A DNA stretch of 64,000 nt from Strix aluco. Its lineage: Eukaryota; Chordata; Aves; Strigiformes; Strigidae. The notes under the pieces are model-generated. The model was not told the DNA's origin, did not search any database, and worked only from the letters and a program-made list of their open reading frames with translations. The stretch spans positions 11,192,920-11,256,919 of the forward strand of contig NC_133938.1 of NCBI RefSeq assembly GCF_031877795.1. Reading direction: 5' to 3'. A program made the position numbers and the translations under genes. Shown here piece after piece: positions 37,379 to 47,832 of this stretch. How positions within the stretch are numbered: position 1 is the stretch's first letter; every line of letters begins with the position of its first letter.

Positions 37379-40300
37379 GTGATTTGAGGGCCCTGTTGAG
37401 ATCGCCTCTGTTAAGAGCAGGTTTTCCTACCATGCTTGCACAGTGTGCCCATCTGTGCTATAGCACTCTGTATTGTGCATATTTTTCTTTCATCATACAC
37501 AGTTTGAAAGCTCCACCTTCCTGTGTGGGTGGACGCTGCTCACTAAAATACTTAGCAAGGCCTCAGTGCTGATAGTCCTTTCACCTTCCACATTTGAAAG
37601 TTTGTGTTCTTTGCAACTTCCCTGTTCCCTACCAACACATTTCCACATTGGAGACCAAGCCTCAGATTTGGATCTCCTTACCCTAATCTTTATAGCAGCT
37701 TAACATAATCTTTATGGTTCTTGTGCAATGTTCTCCAGCCATTAGTCCTGAGTTTTATGAAGTGTCAGGACACCAGATCTGCGAGTTCTTGGGGACAGAT
37801 ATGCACACTTCTTTATTTGTGGAGTTCCCTTATATCTTCTAGAACCCCAAGAGTTGTTTCTTGTTGTATCTGTGCCCTCTGCAGGAGGAGGGCAGAAGGG
37901 TCCCATCAGTATTGTTTAGAATGAAGGTTTGTTCTTCAGGTTTCCCTGTTTTTCCAGCTTCTGAAGTTGAACCAGGCTACTAACTATGTTCTTTCCTGGA
38001 CTAAAATATTCTCATAGAAAATCTGGTTTTGCCCGTCTGCTCAGATCATTGAATTCCTCACTCAGTCGTGAATTGACTGAAGCAGGAGGAAGAGCTCCAG
38101 CAGGAGCAGATCAATAAGCTAGAAGGTAGTAAAGGTAAAGGCACTGGAACTGAAGCACTGATGGTTACAGGAGCCTCTTACACAGATCACGTCTTGTCTA
38201 GGTTGCTGAAGTCCTTTTGAAGAAAAAACAGGCTGTGAGTGTAGCCTGGCACAATGTAGCTCCACGTCCGTGCTAAACAAGTGAGCACAGACAAAGTGTT
38301 TGATACAAGGCAGAAAGGGCTTTTTGACTTTTTTATTCTTCTTTTGTCTTTTCTTTAGTGATCTGAAAACCTGAGAAGCACCTTTGCTTCCCAGAACGGA
38401 AAGTGGACAGTGGAAAATTAAGTGATTTCTTGGAGGGCCATGACCAAGCTTGGTCTAGAGTTGGGTATGGAGTCCTTTGCTGAAACCCTTGTGAAGCACA
38501 ATATTTAGTCATCTGGCCAAGTTGCCTTTGAAGGTGGTTAGTTCAAATATTCCAATTCTTAATGTGCATCTTGTCTGTTTTTCTGTCTGAATATGGTGGT
38601 TCAGAAAGACAGGGGTTTTGTGGTCTGCTGAGCATATGGCATAGTGGCAGAGGGGAATTCTTGGGCTGCTGCTGTCCTCTGCCTCTGTCAAGGATTGGAA
38701 TGGGGCTGAACCTTGAAACCATCTTACTGGGTGTTCCTTGATCCTATTCTTGTCCTTTCTGTCCCAGCAACAGAAGAGCTAGGCTGGGACCTTAACACCT
38801 CCTGCCTTCCCTGTTTGCTGTTACAGAGGGTGCTCAGTGATTGCAGAACAGCACTTAGAACAGTTGGGAGGCCTTGCCAGGGAGGATAGAGGAGCTGAAA
38901 GGTGAATGCCATAACTAGCAACAGCAAGTGCTTCACCAGCAGCATGGAGATTGTGCATCTCATTTGTATTCCGACAGTCCACAAGAAATAAATGTCAGTG
39001 AAAAAGACAGAGAGAAGTCAGTGCTAAGACTTTTGTAGATTCAGGGCTGGTGCAGGGGAAGTACTGGAGGAAAATGTAACTTTTCCCACTTTCTTTAAGC
39101 AGTGAAATACTACCATGACAGCAACTGCGGCATAAAGTCAGTGAGTGGTGGTGTGCTCTGCTCCTCGCATGGTCTGAACTCTGATTCTGCACAGGACAAC
39201 CTGTTGCTGCCCAAGTGGTCTAGCAGAGGCAGCCCCTGGTGGGAAGCAGTGAAAGTTCATTATAGTTGAGGATCTCTGTTCAGGAAAATGAAACCAGGGA
39301 ACACTGCTGAACAGGTAGCACTGGAGGAGAAGTAAAGGGAATACACAGGCTGGCAAGCTGTGACTCCATGCTGTGCTCTGGGAGAGCTGTGGGAGGAGAA
39401 CATGTGTGGGGCTTGTCGGCAGCCTCTGAATCCACCCTTTGCCTTGGGAGAGATGTGGGTGGATATAGTTCTGTAAAGTTTTGCCTGGTGACAGAGAGGT
39501 GGAAAATCAGGTGCAGAAGGTAGTTTAGCCATGGCCTTTTTCTTGGTCTCTTTGAGGTCAAGTTGCTTTACTGCACAGGTCAACAAGAGGAAAAACTATC
39601 AAACCACATGTCTGCAACTGATTGAATTAAGACAACTCAGAGTCGACACTGCAAGGTGGGCTGCTTTATAGTCACACCTCTTCCACCCAAAATCTGGCAC
39701 TGGGTGGTTTGATGGCCAGTGGCAGACCTGCTGTTGGAATGGGCAAGCTTTGCTGCTGGGATCTGTGGAGGAGAACTGAGTGTTGAAACTGAGGTATGAA
39801 GAGTTCACTGTGAAGAGTAGTCAGACTGAAAAATGCTGTTGCTGCCTGCAACAGAGGATGTATTTTTATTAAGTATTGTGGTACCGCTAGAAGGCTTTGA
39901 TTGAGACAGCCAGTGTGCAAGGTGCTCTGCAGGGACCTTTCCTGCCTCACAGGCTTGCTGAAACAGCAAGAAGACACCTTCCTGTTCTAGTGTTAAATGA
40001 TGGAGGGCAGCTAGAAAGGTATCTTCAAAATATGTATAAGTGGGGGAAAAGGTAAGTGTTTGTATGTATGCTGATATAACAGGTCCTACTGCAGCCAGAA
40101 TGACACCAATAATTTTTTTAGTTATTGCAGAAGTAGATGACCTTTGCAAAAGGGAGAATCAGAGAAGACTTGATGGGAGAAGAACAGGGAGTGGACAGAG
40201 CTGGCAGGGTAAGGGTTGAAATGAGAGTAGGGCTAACAACTATCTTTTGCACCAAGCAGCATGTTACCATTCTTCTAGAAACCTCCTGCTGCAGGAGGAT

Positions 40301-43300
40301 ACTTGCATGGCCAGGACTTGTAATCTGCTTCCCAAGGGGAGGTGAAAGCATGCTCTCAACTTCTCTATAGAGTAAGGTGATGACTGTGGGCAAAACACTG
40401 CTATTCTACCTGTAGCAAAACTTGTAATTCCTGCTGAGGAGGGCTAGCATGAAGAAGAGGTTACAGGTGATGCCAGGTGGGGTGCCATCGTGATCCGAAC
40501 TCAGAAGCATATAAAGAAACCGAGTATTACCTTTGGTGCTGGAAACATGAAGTGTTCACCAACAGTGGCATGTTATATGTCCAGCTCTCTACTTTTTCTC
40601 AGTTATTCCGGCCTCATCTGGACATGATTTTTCTGCAGGGTTTAATGATGTTGTGGTGGATCAGAGGCTGCCTCTGCGAAAGGCTTGGAAGTGATTTCCC
40701 CTCTTTCTCAGGTGCTAGATCTGCTGAGCAGCCACAAAGCAGAATCTTACAGTTTAGACAAACTTGGGATGAAAGTGTGGAGCACCCAACAGAAGCTTGG
40801 CCACATCAGGTAGAGGGGATACACCTTCAGGGAATCTGTGAGATGCGTGGGTCTGTGCATGCCGCATGAGAGCTGCTGCAGGGACAAGTGCAGCTCTTGG
40901 GTTTCAAGTGGAGTAACAGCCTGGGAGCTGCAGGAGTGTGTCACAGGAGGGTGCTGCTGGCTGTTCAGAGCTCTGCAGGACAGCCCTTGCTGTTGCAGCT
41001 CGCTTTCACAGGGGCTGGATTGGCAAATTCGGAGATGCTGGGGACTGATCTCTTATCTTGCCATTCTTGTTTGTCAGCTGTCCTTTGTACCTGCCTGCAT
41101 AGAGTATTTGTCTTGTGGAGCACAGTTCATTTCCATGGCTAGTATAGTACTGGCTTTACTGATGCTGAAGGTAGTAGATTTGTCAGCTTTGTGTGGTGAG
41201 GTCTTCTGTTTAAATCCTTAACTAGTAAAGCTTGAAGCAGGTATGGCTTAAGTGTCTGCCCTTTTCTGGAGGGGACCTCTGGCTAAGTGCAGTCAAGGCG
41301 TTCAGTCCTTCTGAGACAGCTTAGTGCAGGGGGTGAAATGGTAGCCTCTGTTACTGAGACATTTATATGCCAAGGGTTAGCACCTTCAGCTTATTCCATG
41401 TGGGCGCTGAGAACGGGTACCTGCTGTTCCCTTCCCAGCAGTCCTTGGCACCGAACTGGCAGGGTCTGAGTTGTTAGCTCACAGCTTCCCTGAGCCATCT
41501 CATCTGCCTTGTTTAATCAGGGCTGGTGCTGTCTCCTACCCAAGTCCTCTGTCAGGGCAGTGGTAGACTCCACATGCTCTTCTGGTTGTTAGTTGAACAG
41601 TACCTTACTTGCTTTTTGCTGAAATGACTGGAAATAATAATCGGTGTCTCCAAGAAGAGGTGCTCATTTGAATTGACTAAGCTCTAATTCTTTCCCAGTT
41701 TCGTCAGCTGCTGTCACTTTCCTCTCACCAGGCTCAGCTGGTGGGAACTAGCTTTGCCAGTGCCTCTAACCTCTGCTAGCTTGGCCCTTGCTCTCCCCCC
41801 CACCCCTACCCGAGGGCTCTGACGTGCTCCCTGGAGAGAAATGAGTGACATTGGAGCTTCCTTGTTGAGGATCCTTAGATCTTTCTGGCTCTGTTTAATT
41901 GTATCCTCTGTCCAACCCGTGCTGCCCTCGGACAGCTGCCAGATGTCCTAACTGTCACAGGTTTAGCTGAGGATTCGTGTCACTGTTCCCAGCATTCGCT
42001 TCCCCATACAGCTTTGTGCTACAGTACATCAGCACCCAGAGAATATGCATCACTCCTCTGGGGAAGGCAGCGATGTCTCTGTGAGGTGTCCGTGTCCCAG
42101 GTATGATGGGGCTTTTTTATTCTTTGGAAAAAAAACAATACTCCCATTCATCTCCCTCAGGCTAATGTTGATGTCACATGGGTTACAGCGTGATTTGGTG
42201 TCATCAAAAAGTGTTCATACAGAAAGGATTTTTCGTTCTCTGTGTTCTCCAAAACAGTAAATAAGTATCACCAAGACACAATGTTGTACTGCTTATAAGG
42301 GACTTTCCTTCTGCTTTCCATCCAGAGCTCTTGAAACCTTTTTCTGACCCTGTTAAAGGACTATTGCTCTGCATTAGGTAGGAACCTGAGAGAGATAGTC
42401 ACACAAATTGTTTGAAGACTCATGGCAATTTGGTAACTGAAATGAAGTTAAAGGGTATCTTAATTCCTTGTCTGTTTTTCTGATCTTTCTCCCTCTGGAC
42501 CATAAGCATATTAATGTCTATCTTTATTAGTGGAGAAGCATTGGTGGACACTGAGTGTGGAGGTCAATGTAGCTCTATTATTAGGTTTTCCTTGATAAAG
42601 GATATTGTATCAACTTAGTGAGATGTTTTCAGTAATGGAACTTCATTGCAGTTCTCCTGTAATTAAATATCGATTCCCTATTTCTTTCTATAAAAGCCTA
42701 AGGCCTTCCCTTATTGTGTCACTCTCCCACCTATTGTTAAGCTGTGATTTCATGAGATGTGTCTGTGCTGTCAACATCAGCTTAAAATGTGTCCACCCCT
42801 CTGCTTTTTCCTGCACTGGCCTCACAGCACATTGCCTCCTGAGTTTCTGCCACTGCAATTGTTGGTGTGCTGTAAATCCGATCAGGGAGCCGAGCTGGTT
42901 CTAACAAGTGCGTCATTGTTTTGTTTTGTTTTGTTTGTTTTTTCCCCTAAAGTGGTGTGCTTCACAGTGCTGCTGCAGGAAAAAATTATGCTGGCACAAC
43001 CGAGATAACAATGTGAACAGGGCTAGGTGGGGAGGTGGAGGTTCTGCTGCCAGACCGTTCATCTGCTGAAAACACAACTGAATTGCTCAGCAGAACTGCC
43101 TTCTGCTGCTACCAGGCATGACTTTGTCAGAAACCCTGTCAAAGTGGTTCCCACCCCATCCCCACCCCCAAGAATTGTGCCAGTAGGCATTGCTAAGCCT
43201 TTTGCTTCAATCAGATCTACAGTCTCTGACCTGAAAGATGAAGTGAAAAGTCTGTTCTTGAAGGAGGTGCCATCCACTGAGCCTGCAGGGAAAGACAGAG

Positions 43301-45828
43301 ATCATAGGAACTATTCCCCACTCACTCCAATGTTACTAACACTCTGGGACATGGTATTTCAACCTCCCTTTAGACATCTCATGGTCAGGTCAGGTGTCCT
43401 GTTGTCCCTTTCCAACACTAACCGACCCCTTTATGGGAAGGGTTTGTCATTGTGACTGTGGCTTTGAGCAGAAAGGAGCTGGTCAATTCTTTGTGTTTTA
43501 AACCTGCATGATTTGGAGTTGGTTGGAGCCGTTGCTGTCAAAGACAGATGAAATCCAGTGCCTGAAGATTTTTGCCAATGTGTTTTTCTGCCTAGGTTTG
43601 TGATCATGGTACCTGTTTTCTGCTGCCTTGTGCCACTGCTTGTACCCATGCAAGAATAAGTAAAATGCTATTAAATCAGAATAGCAACAGTTTCTCCACA
43701 TGATAAGAGGTGGCACAAAAGGTCGACAGTGGAGGCTTAGGCTCAGCAAGTTCATCCTTGAACTTTTGACCTAATCTGCTGCTTGCTTCATTTATTTTAG
43801 CGAGGAGCAAGAACTTGCTGAGAGAGGCAGAGTGGTTTTCTCCATCTTTGGATGAGGTTTCCACCTTGGAGACTTCAGCTCCAATGAGCTCTCCAGCACT
43901 GCAGAGATCAAGGTGCCTGAAGGTAAATGTGGCTGGTTCCTGCACCCTCAGGATCTGAAGAACCTGATGGGGTTTTCCACAGTAATGCAGATGACAGAGA
44001 TCTGCAGAACCTATTTATGTCTACTGTTCAGAGCGTTCCAGAGGTCATACTGATAATTTGATTAGTGGCACTTGCTGTGCCCACTTTTACTGGTAGGGCT
44101 GAGTATGACGCACCTAAAGGCGGGTAGGCAGTACAGTTTGGAATACTGTCCTAGCACTTGGGCCACAGTTAACACTTTGCTCTGAGAGCACTATTGCTAT
44201 GCCAGCACAGAGGTAACATGTGTGTGCCTGTCTGTTCTTTCATCCTCCTTCCCCATCTAGTGTCAGCTGCATGTGAGGGCCAATTATGATACTTATCACT
44301 TCCTCTGACAGTGCCAAGATACCACTTTTTAATGTGGCTCCATTTTTGTTTTGGTGCTGACACACAGCCAGTGAGATTAGGAAGGTGAAAATTGCTCACT
44401 TCAAGAAGGTTCGGCTCTCAGCCCCTTTATCCTTTTGGATTTATGCCTTGCTTTTAGGATATAAAACCCCCTTGTGTTTGCATTAACACTTAGCATTAAA
44501 GGAAATCAGGAACAAAGGGCTAATGGTCCTTTAAAAGTGAAAATTCATGCCCTACTTTAGTAAGATGCTTAAGATTCTTGTGAATGGAGGCTGTAAGGCA
44601 TGTTAAACTGCTCTGTGTTCTGTTTTTCCAATTTACTAATCCTGCTGATTCAGACTTTACTAGCAACTAGCAAACCTGCTACAATTAACTGCTTTGTAGA
44701 TGCAGTCGTAACATGTCAGGTTGCTGTTAGGACAATGCCTAAGGAGTCTTCATGTCCCATCAAAGGGTTAACTTTTTCTCTTTAACATTTATTCTGAGGC
44801 ACATGCCGGGTAGGGACTCCTGTATAGAGCTTTACTGATCAAATGCTCAAGCAGTGCCCCTCATTTAATAAGAAGCAGCTAGTTACCTGTTGCTTAGTAT
44901 TAGTAGTAAATATTCATATTGTAGCAGCATCAGAAACCCTGGCCAATAGTACAGTAGGGGCACCCAGTAGCTGTGTTGGCAGCTTCCTAGAACACTTGGA
45001 ACCATGATTCACTTACATGGGCACCTATTTTTGTTTGAGCTTATGTAGCTTGTGAGGATGCTTCTTGGTATTTCTCTGTTTCAGTGGAAGATGAATGAGG
45101 ATGTTTTTTATTAGAGTTTGACACGGACTGCAGTCCACACTGAACCAGCAGTGCTGGAGGGGCTAGAACAGGCTGCCGTTTGTTCTTAGGGCTGGTGTAT
45201 GGAGTAAGGAGTCTGGGGAAGGCTAATTCCTTGTTCTGTTGGTGTAGATTGTAAAGGTATCTCCACACTGTGTTTTGAGCGGGAGGAGAGCAGTGCTGGA
45301 GAAGAGGCTAGAAATAGCTGGAGCAGATGACCTCAGCAGTGACCTGTCTGACGGCCTGCCTGAACTAGAGCTGCGTGACCTTTAATGTTAACTAAAAGGT
45401 GCCCTCTTTACTGTAGGGAACAAGTAAAAGATGGAAAGGATATTGGCTTCCCTAGGCAGGCAAACTCTGCTTCTTGACTCGTTTGGTACCTGGATTTACC
45501 AGAAGTGGACGATAGGAGGTGTGGGGCTGACCCAAGGGTGGCAGCAACTCAAGGAAGGGAAACAGCCATTTTGATAAGTCATTCACAGACCTGCCCAGTC
45601 CCATGCTCTACCCGAGACCTGAACTGTTGGTTGTCATCTCATGCTCTCTTGCTTAGACCTACACAACCTTTACAACACAGTGCTGTGTATTCTGTTCTTT
45701 CACCCCAGGTGACAGACACTGATGGAGGGCCTGATCTGTGGTGCATCAACCAGCTTTTGCAGTTGCCAGCTGGCTTGCAGAGGGAGAGATGCTGCAGTGT
45801 GTGTCTGCAACAGGGGGTTTCCTCCAAG
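37164..45828 (+). CDS. CCDC163: Multi-exon coiled-coil gene, probable CCDC163 (model incomplete)
   Basis: The case rests on position and exon quality. The gene starts head to head with MMACHC, as CCDC163 does in mammals, and several small plus-strand exons have strong GT-AG sites and open frames. Phases join well in two blocks. Block one is 37164-37178, 37232-37378, 38086-38125, 38847-38901 and 39953-40051, and reads as helical, charged, coiled-coil-like protein. Block two is 40712-40809, 43054-43393, 43801-43922 and 45709-45828. The link between blocks (phase 2 to phase 1 or 0) is not resolved; exons at 40131-40208 or ~40294 may take part. I do not recognise the sequence itself, so the symbol rests on synteny and the coiled coil. 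Human CCDC163 is short, so a longer bird form would be notable. Confidence 0.5.
38086..38125 (+). CDS. CCDC163: Candidate coiled-coil exon
   Basis: The frame reads EEELQQEQINKLE, a strong coiled-coil pattern. It follows a weak GAAGCAG acceptor and precedes a GTAGTA donor; an alternative donor GTAAAG would end the exon at 38134. Phase is 0 to 1. The weak polypyrimidine tract keeps confidence modest. Confidence 0.4.
38827..38901 (+). CDS. CCDC163: Candidate coiled-coil exon
   Basis: A strong acceptor (pyrimidine tract then TTACAG) precedes 38827, with an alternative TTGCAG acceptor giving a start at 38847. The donor is GAAAG then GTGAAT. The only open frame contains EQHLEQLGGLAREDRGAE. With the 38847 start it is phase 1 to 2 and joins both the upstream LQQEQINKLE exon and the downstream 39953 exon in frame, making one continuous heptad-like helix. 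Confidence 0.5.
39953..40051 (+). CDS. CCDC163: Candidate exon with perfect splice sites
   Basis: The acceptor is CCTTTCCTGCCTCACAG and the donor is AAAAG then GTAAGTG. Only one frame is open, phase 2 to 2, reading LAETARRHLPVLVLNDGG then QLERYLQNMYKWGK. It joins the 38827 exon through a split Arg codon. The opposite strand also has a long open frame here (114 codons from 40149), which I take to be a shadow because it lacks splice support. Confidence 0.55.
40131..40208 (+). CDS. Candidate exon, phase 1 to 1
   Basis: It is flanked by TTTAGTTATTGCAG and GCAGG then GTAAGG. The single open frame reads VDDLCKRENQRRLDGRR then TGSGQSWQ. Its phase does not fit directly after the 39953 exon (which ends in phase 2), and the intervening intron would be only 79 bp. 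It may be an alternative exon. Confidence 0.35.
40712..40809 (+). CDS. CCDC163: Candidate exon open in two frames
   Basis: The acceptor CCCCTCTTTCTCAG and donor CATCAG then GTAGAG are good. Two frames are open over the 98 bp. Phase 1 to 0 gives ARSAEQPQSRILQFRQTW..., which joins the 43054 exon. Phase 0 to 2 gives VLDLLSSHKAESYSLDKLGM..., more helix-like, but it needs an extra exon before 43054. Which frame is used cannot be decided here. Confidence 0.5.
42012..42100 (+). CDS. Weak candidate exon
   Basis: It is bounded by TTCCCCATACAG and CCCAG then GTATGATG. Two frames are open (phase 1 to 0 and 0 to 2). The peptide composition is unremarkable, so the splice sites are the only support. Confidence 0.25.
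42918..42942 (+). repeat. (TTTTG)n simple repeat
   Basis: About four TTTTG units followed by T-rich sequence, ~110 bp before the 43054 exon. Confidence 0.7.
43054..43393 (+). CDS. CCDC163: Candidate 340-bp exon of the CCDC163-like gene
   Basis: It follows TTCTGCTGCCAG and can end at GTCAG before GTGTCC, giving phase 0 to 1. The frame contains NPVKVVPTPSPPPRIVP, a proline-rich linker, then VSDLKDEVKSLFLKEVPS, an amphipathic charged helix, and DRDHRNYSPLTPMLL. This alternation of linker and helix looks like real protein. The next exon (43801) completes the split codon in frame. The 3' edge could instead be an earlier GACATG then GTATTT. Confidence 0.5.
43801..43922 (+). CDS. CCDC163: Candidate 122-bp exon of the CCDC163-like gene
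   Basis: The acceptor (CATTTATTTTAG) and donor (CTGAAG then GTAAATG) are both strong. The only open frame, phase 1 to 0, reads RSKNLLREAEWFSPSLDE then VSTLETSAPMSSPALQRSRC. It is in phase with both the 43054 and 45709 exons. Confidence 0.55.
45709..45828 (+). CDS. CCDC163: Candidate 120-bp exon; possible last coding exon if unspliced
   Basis: It follows TTCTTTCACCCCAG and can end at TCCAAG before GTCAGAG, phase 0 to 0, reading VTDTDGGPDLWCINQLLQ then LPAGLQRERCC. If the donor is skipped, the frame runs on to a stop at 46018-46020, and a poly(A) signal AATAAA at ~46288 could end the transcript. Confidence 0.45.
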
Positions 45829-46285
45829 GTCAGAGAATTCCTAGCTGCAGCCCTTTGCTTCAGCCCTCTCCCGTGGGATGGGATGTACGATCCTGTCTTC
45901 TGTCCACTTGGTGGACCAGAACAGATTGAGAAAATGTTGTGTGTCGTGTCTACTAATGCCTTCAAATGTATTTTTCCTCAAATATACTGCAAGTTTTGGG
46001 TTATGTTGGACATTGTTTAAACTGTTGATTAGCTAAAGCTCTGGGATATATAGCTGGGCTTGGATTGTGCCATTTAGGGAGACTATATATAGCAAGAACA
46101 GAACAGATATAGACAGACCATAGATTTACCCTGTCTGAAAAGACCCAATACAGAGCAGCTGACTGGTAATGTGTAATTGGTAAATTGCTTCCTCTTCTGT
46201 GGCTCAAACAGGCTAAGAAATCTTGTTCTTTCAACAGAAACTTCCATGACCACCATAAAGGGAGGTTGCAGGGTTTGTTTTATGA

Positions 46286-46300
46286 GAATAAAGTGTCATA
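46286..46300 (+). terminator. Candidate poly(A) signal for the plus-strand gene
   Basis: AATAAAGTGTC lies near 46288, ~270 bp after the stop of the extended 45709 exon. It is a consensus hexamer, but usage is inferred. Confidence 0.35.
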
Positions 46301-47506
46301 GTGGCAAAAAAGGGCCTTGTGAAATTTCCTAAAGTGGTTTGAATTTTTTTATTCCGGTTTCCTCTGAAAGAGCTTAATTTTAGAATTGCTAGCTGGTGAA
46401 GGAGAAGGGAAGAGGTGAATGAACAATATTGAGTTCAGAAAGCCTTAAGAGTATGGGGAAAGAGGACAACTGCCTATTTGATGGTGAAGGCTTTGTAGTC
46501 TAGCAGATGGGGTAGTGCCGGAGGTGGATCTGTGGCATTTTCTTTCCTGCCTACTTCTCAGTCAATACAAAGGACCTTGGGATGTGGCACAGAGTCAGGG
46601 ATGCTGTAAAGGGGCCCAGCAGAGCTTGGTTAGGCCTGGTTTGAAAAGCAGGCTGGTGGTGCAGAGATTAGCAGTAGGAGTCATCAAGTGGAGGCTTGAG
46701 CACAGATCAAGACAGGACACAGTGGCAGAGGCTGCTCTTGTGACCTCCATCTCGTTCAGTTGCATGAACTGTGCCTTCTGCTTTGAAGATCAGGCTGAGA
46801 TCAGTTAGTTTTCCCTCTCCAGTGAACAGCTGCTTCCCAGAGTTCAACTCTGCTTCTTTGTGGACCTGAATGTGTGAAGAGCCATTGGCAAATCATGGTC
46901 AGGATATCAAAACCTGCTTGAGTGGCTTGGATCTGACTGAGCTGAGCTGGAAAGTGACTTGATGCATCCAAGAAACAGACTGAGCAGGATGCAAGTGACC
47001 AGTTATCACTCAGTGTGGGCCACCAGGTTAGACTGTAAAACAAAGGGAGCCATTTTCCCAGTGGTTCTCTCAGCCCTTTTTGAAAATGGGTTCCCTTTCT
47101 GCTAGCCAGCCACAAATAGTATTGTGCACGATTGCCTTCCACCTAAAAATATTGAGGTCCTTTTAAAAAAGTACATGAAAATTCTCGTCTTGCCCCCAAG
47201 CTTATCAGTAGGGAAATTGAAGCAATGATCATGTTACTGGCTTGATCTGCCTGTGTGATCAGAAGGCATAGCCAGGATTAGCACAAAGGAAAACTTGGCT
47301 AATTTTGCAGTTGTCCCCAGTAAAACTCTTCTCAGTCAGATTCAAATGAGTGCCTAAATCTGGCTGAAAGACATGTTCCAGAACCCATGAGCCTTGTCCC
47401 AAGCAGAACCTGTAATTTAGCATCGAAAGCTTCTGGAATTCAGACATAACAGCAAATTTTTTAAAAAATACTGAACAGGGCTGACTGCTCATCCCTCTTC
47501 CTACAG

Positions 47507-47832
47507 CTCCCAAGAAAGACCAGTGTGAAAGGAAACACTCTAATGTTTGTGAGAGTCATCCTGTGGCAACTGATGTGTCTAATTTTGGAGCAAAAGTACT
47601 TCTGAAGGAGAGAGGATTAAAACAGGGGAGGGGAGAAGTTACCCTGCGGGAGATTGCCAACAGATGTTCCATTATAGTTCAAAGAGCGCTAGCAAAAGGC
47701 TTCTGCTGCAGGGATATATTAATTCTGGGCAGTTCATCACAAGGAGACCTGTTTTATGACTGGGAGGATACCTCTAGTAACTTACTGAGCTCTTTATTTG
47801 AACTGTGGGTGGGAGATTGGGTCTACCTGTAA
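47507..47832 (+). CDS. Unassigned exon-like open frame after a strong acceptor
   Basis: An excellent acceptor (CATCCCTCTTCCTACAG) opens a 108-codon frame starting in phase 1 and ending in TAA at 47830-47832. It contains SNFGAKVLLKERGLKQGRG then EVTLREIANRCSIIVQRALA, an amphipathic charged helix with a Cys-containing start (CERKHSNVCESH). Composition looks like protein. It may be the terminal exon of the CCDC163-like gene, but the phase does not join the 45709 exon (phase 0), so another exon would be needed. I do not recognise the product. Confidence 0.4.

Noticed and set aside
39805-40149. 114-codon minus-strand frame that looks protein-like
   Set aside because: It is antisense to the 39953-40051 exon, which has near-perfect plus-strand splice sites. 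No minus-strand sites support it.
40838-41221. 127-codon plus-strand open frame
   Set aside because: It runs past the 40809 donor, is Cys/Leu-rich, and no acceptor/donor pair defines an exon.
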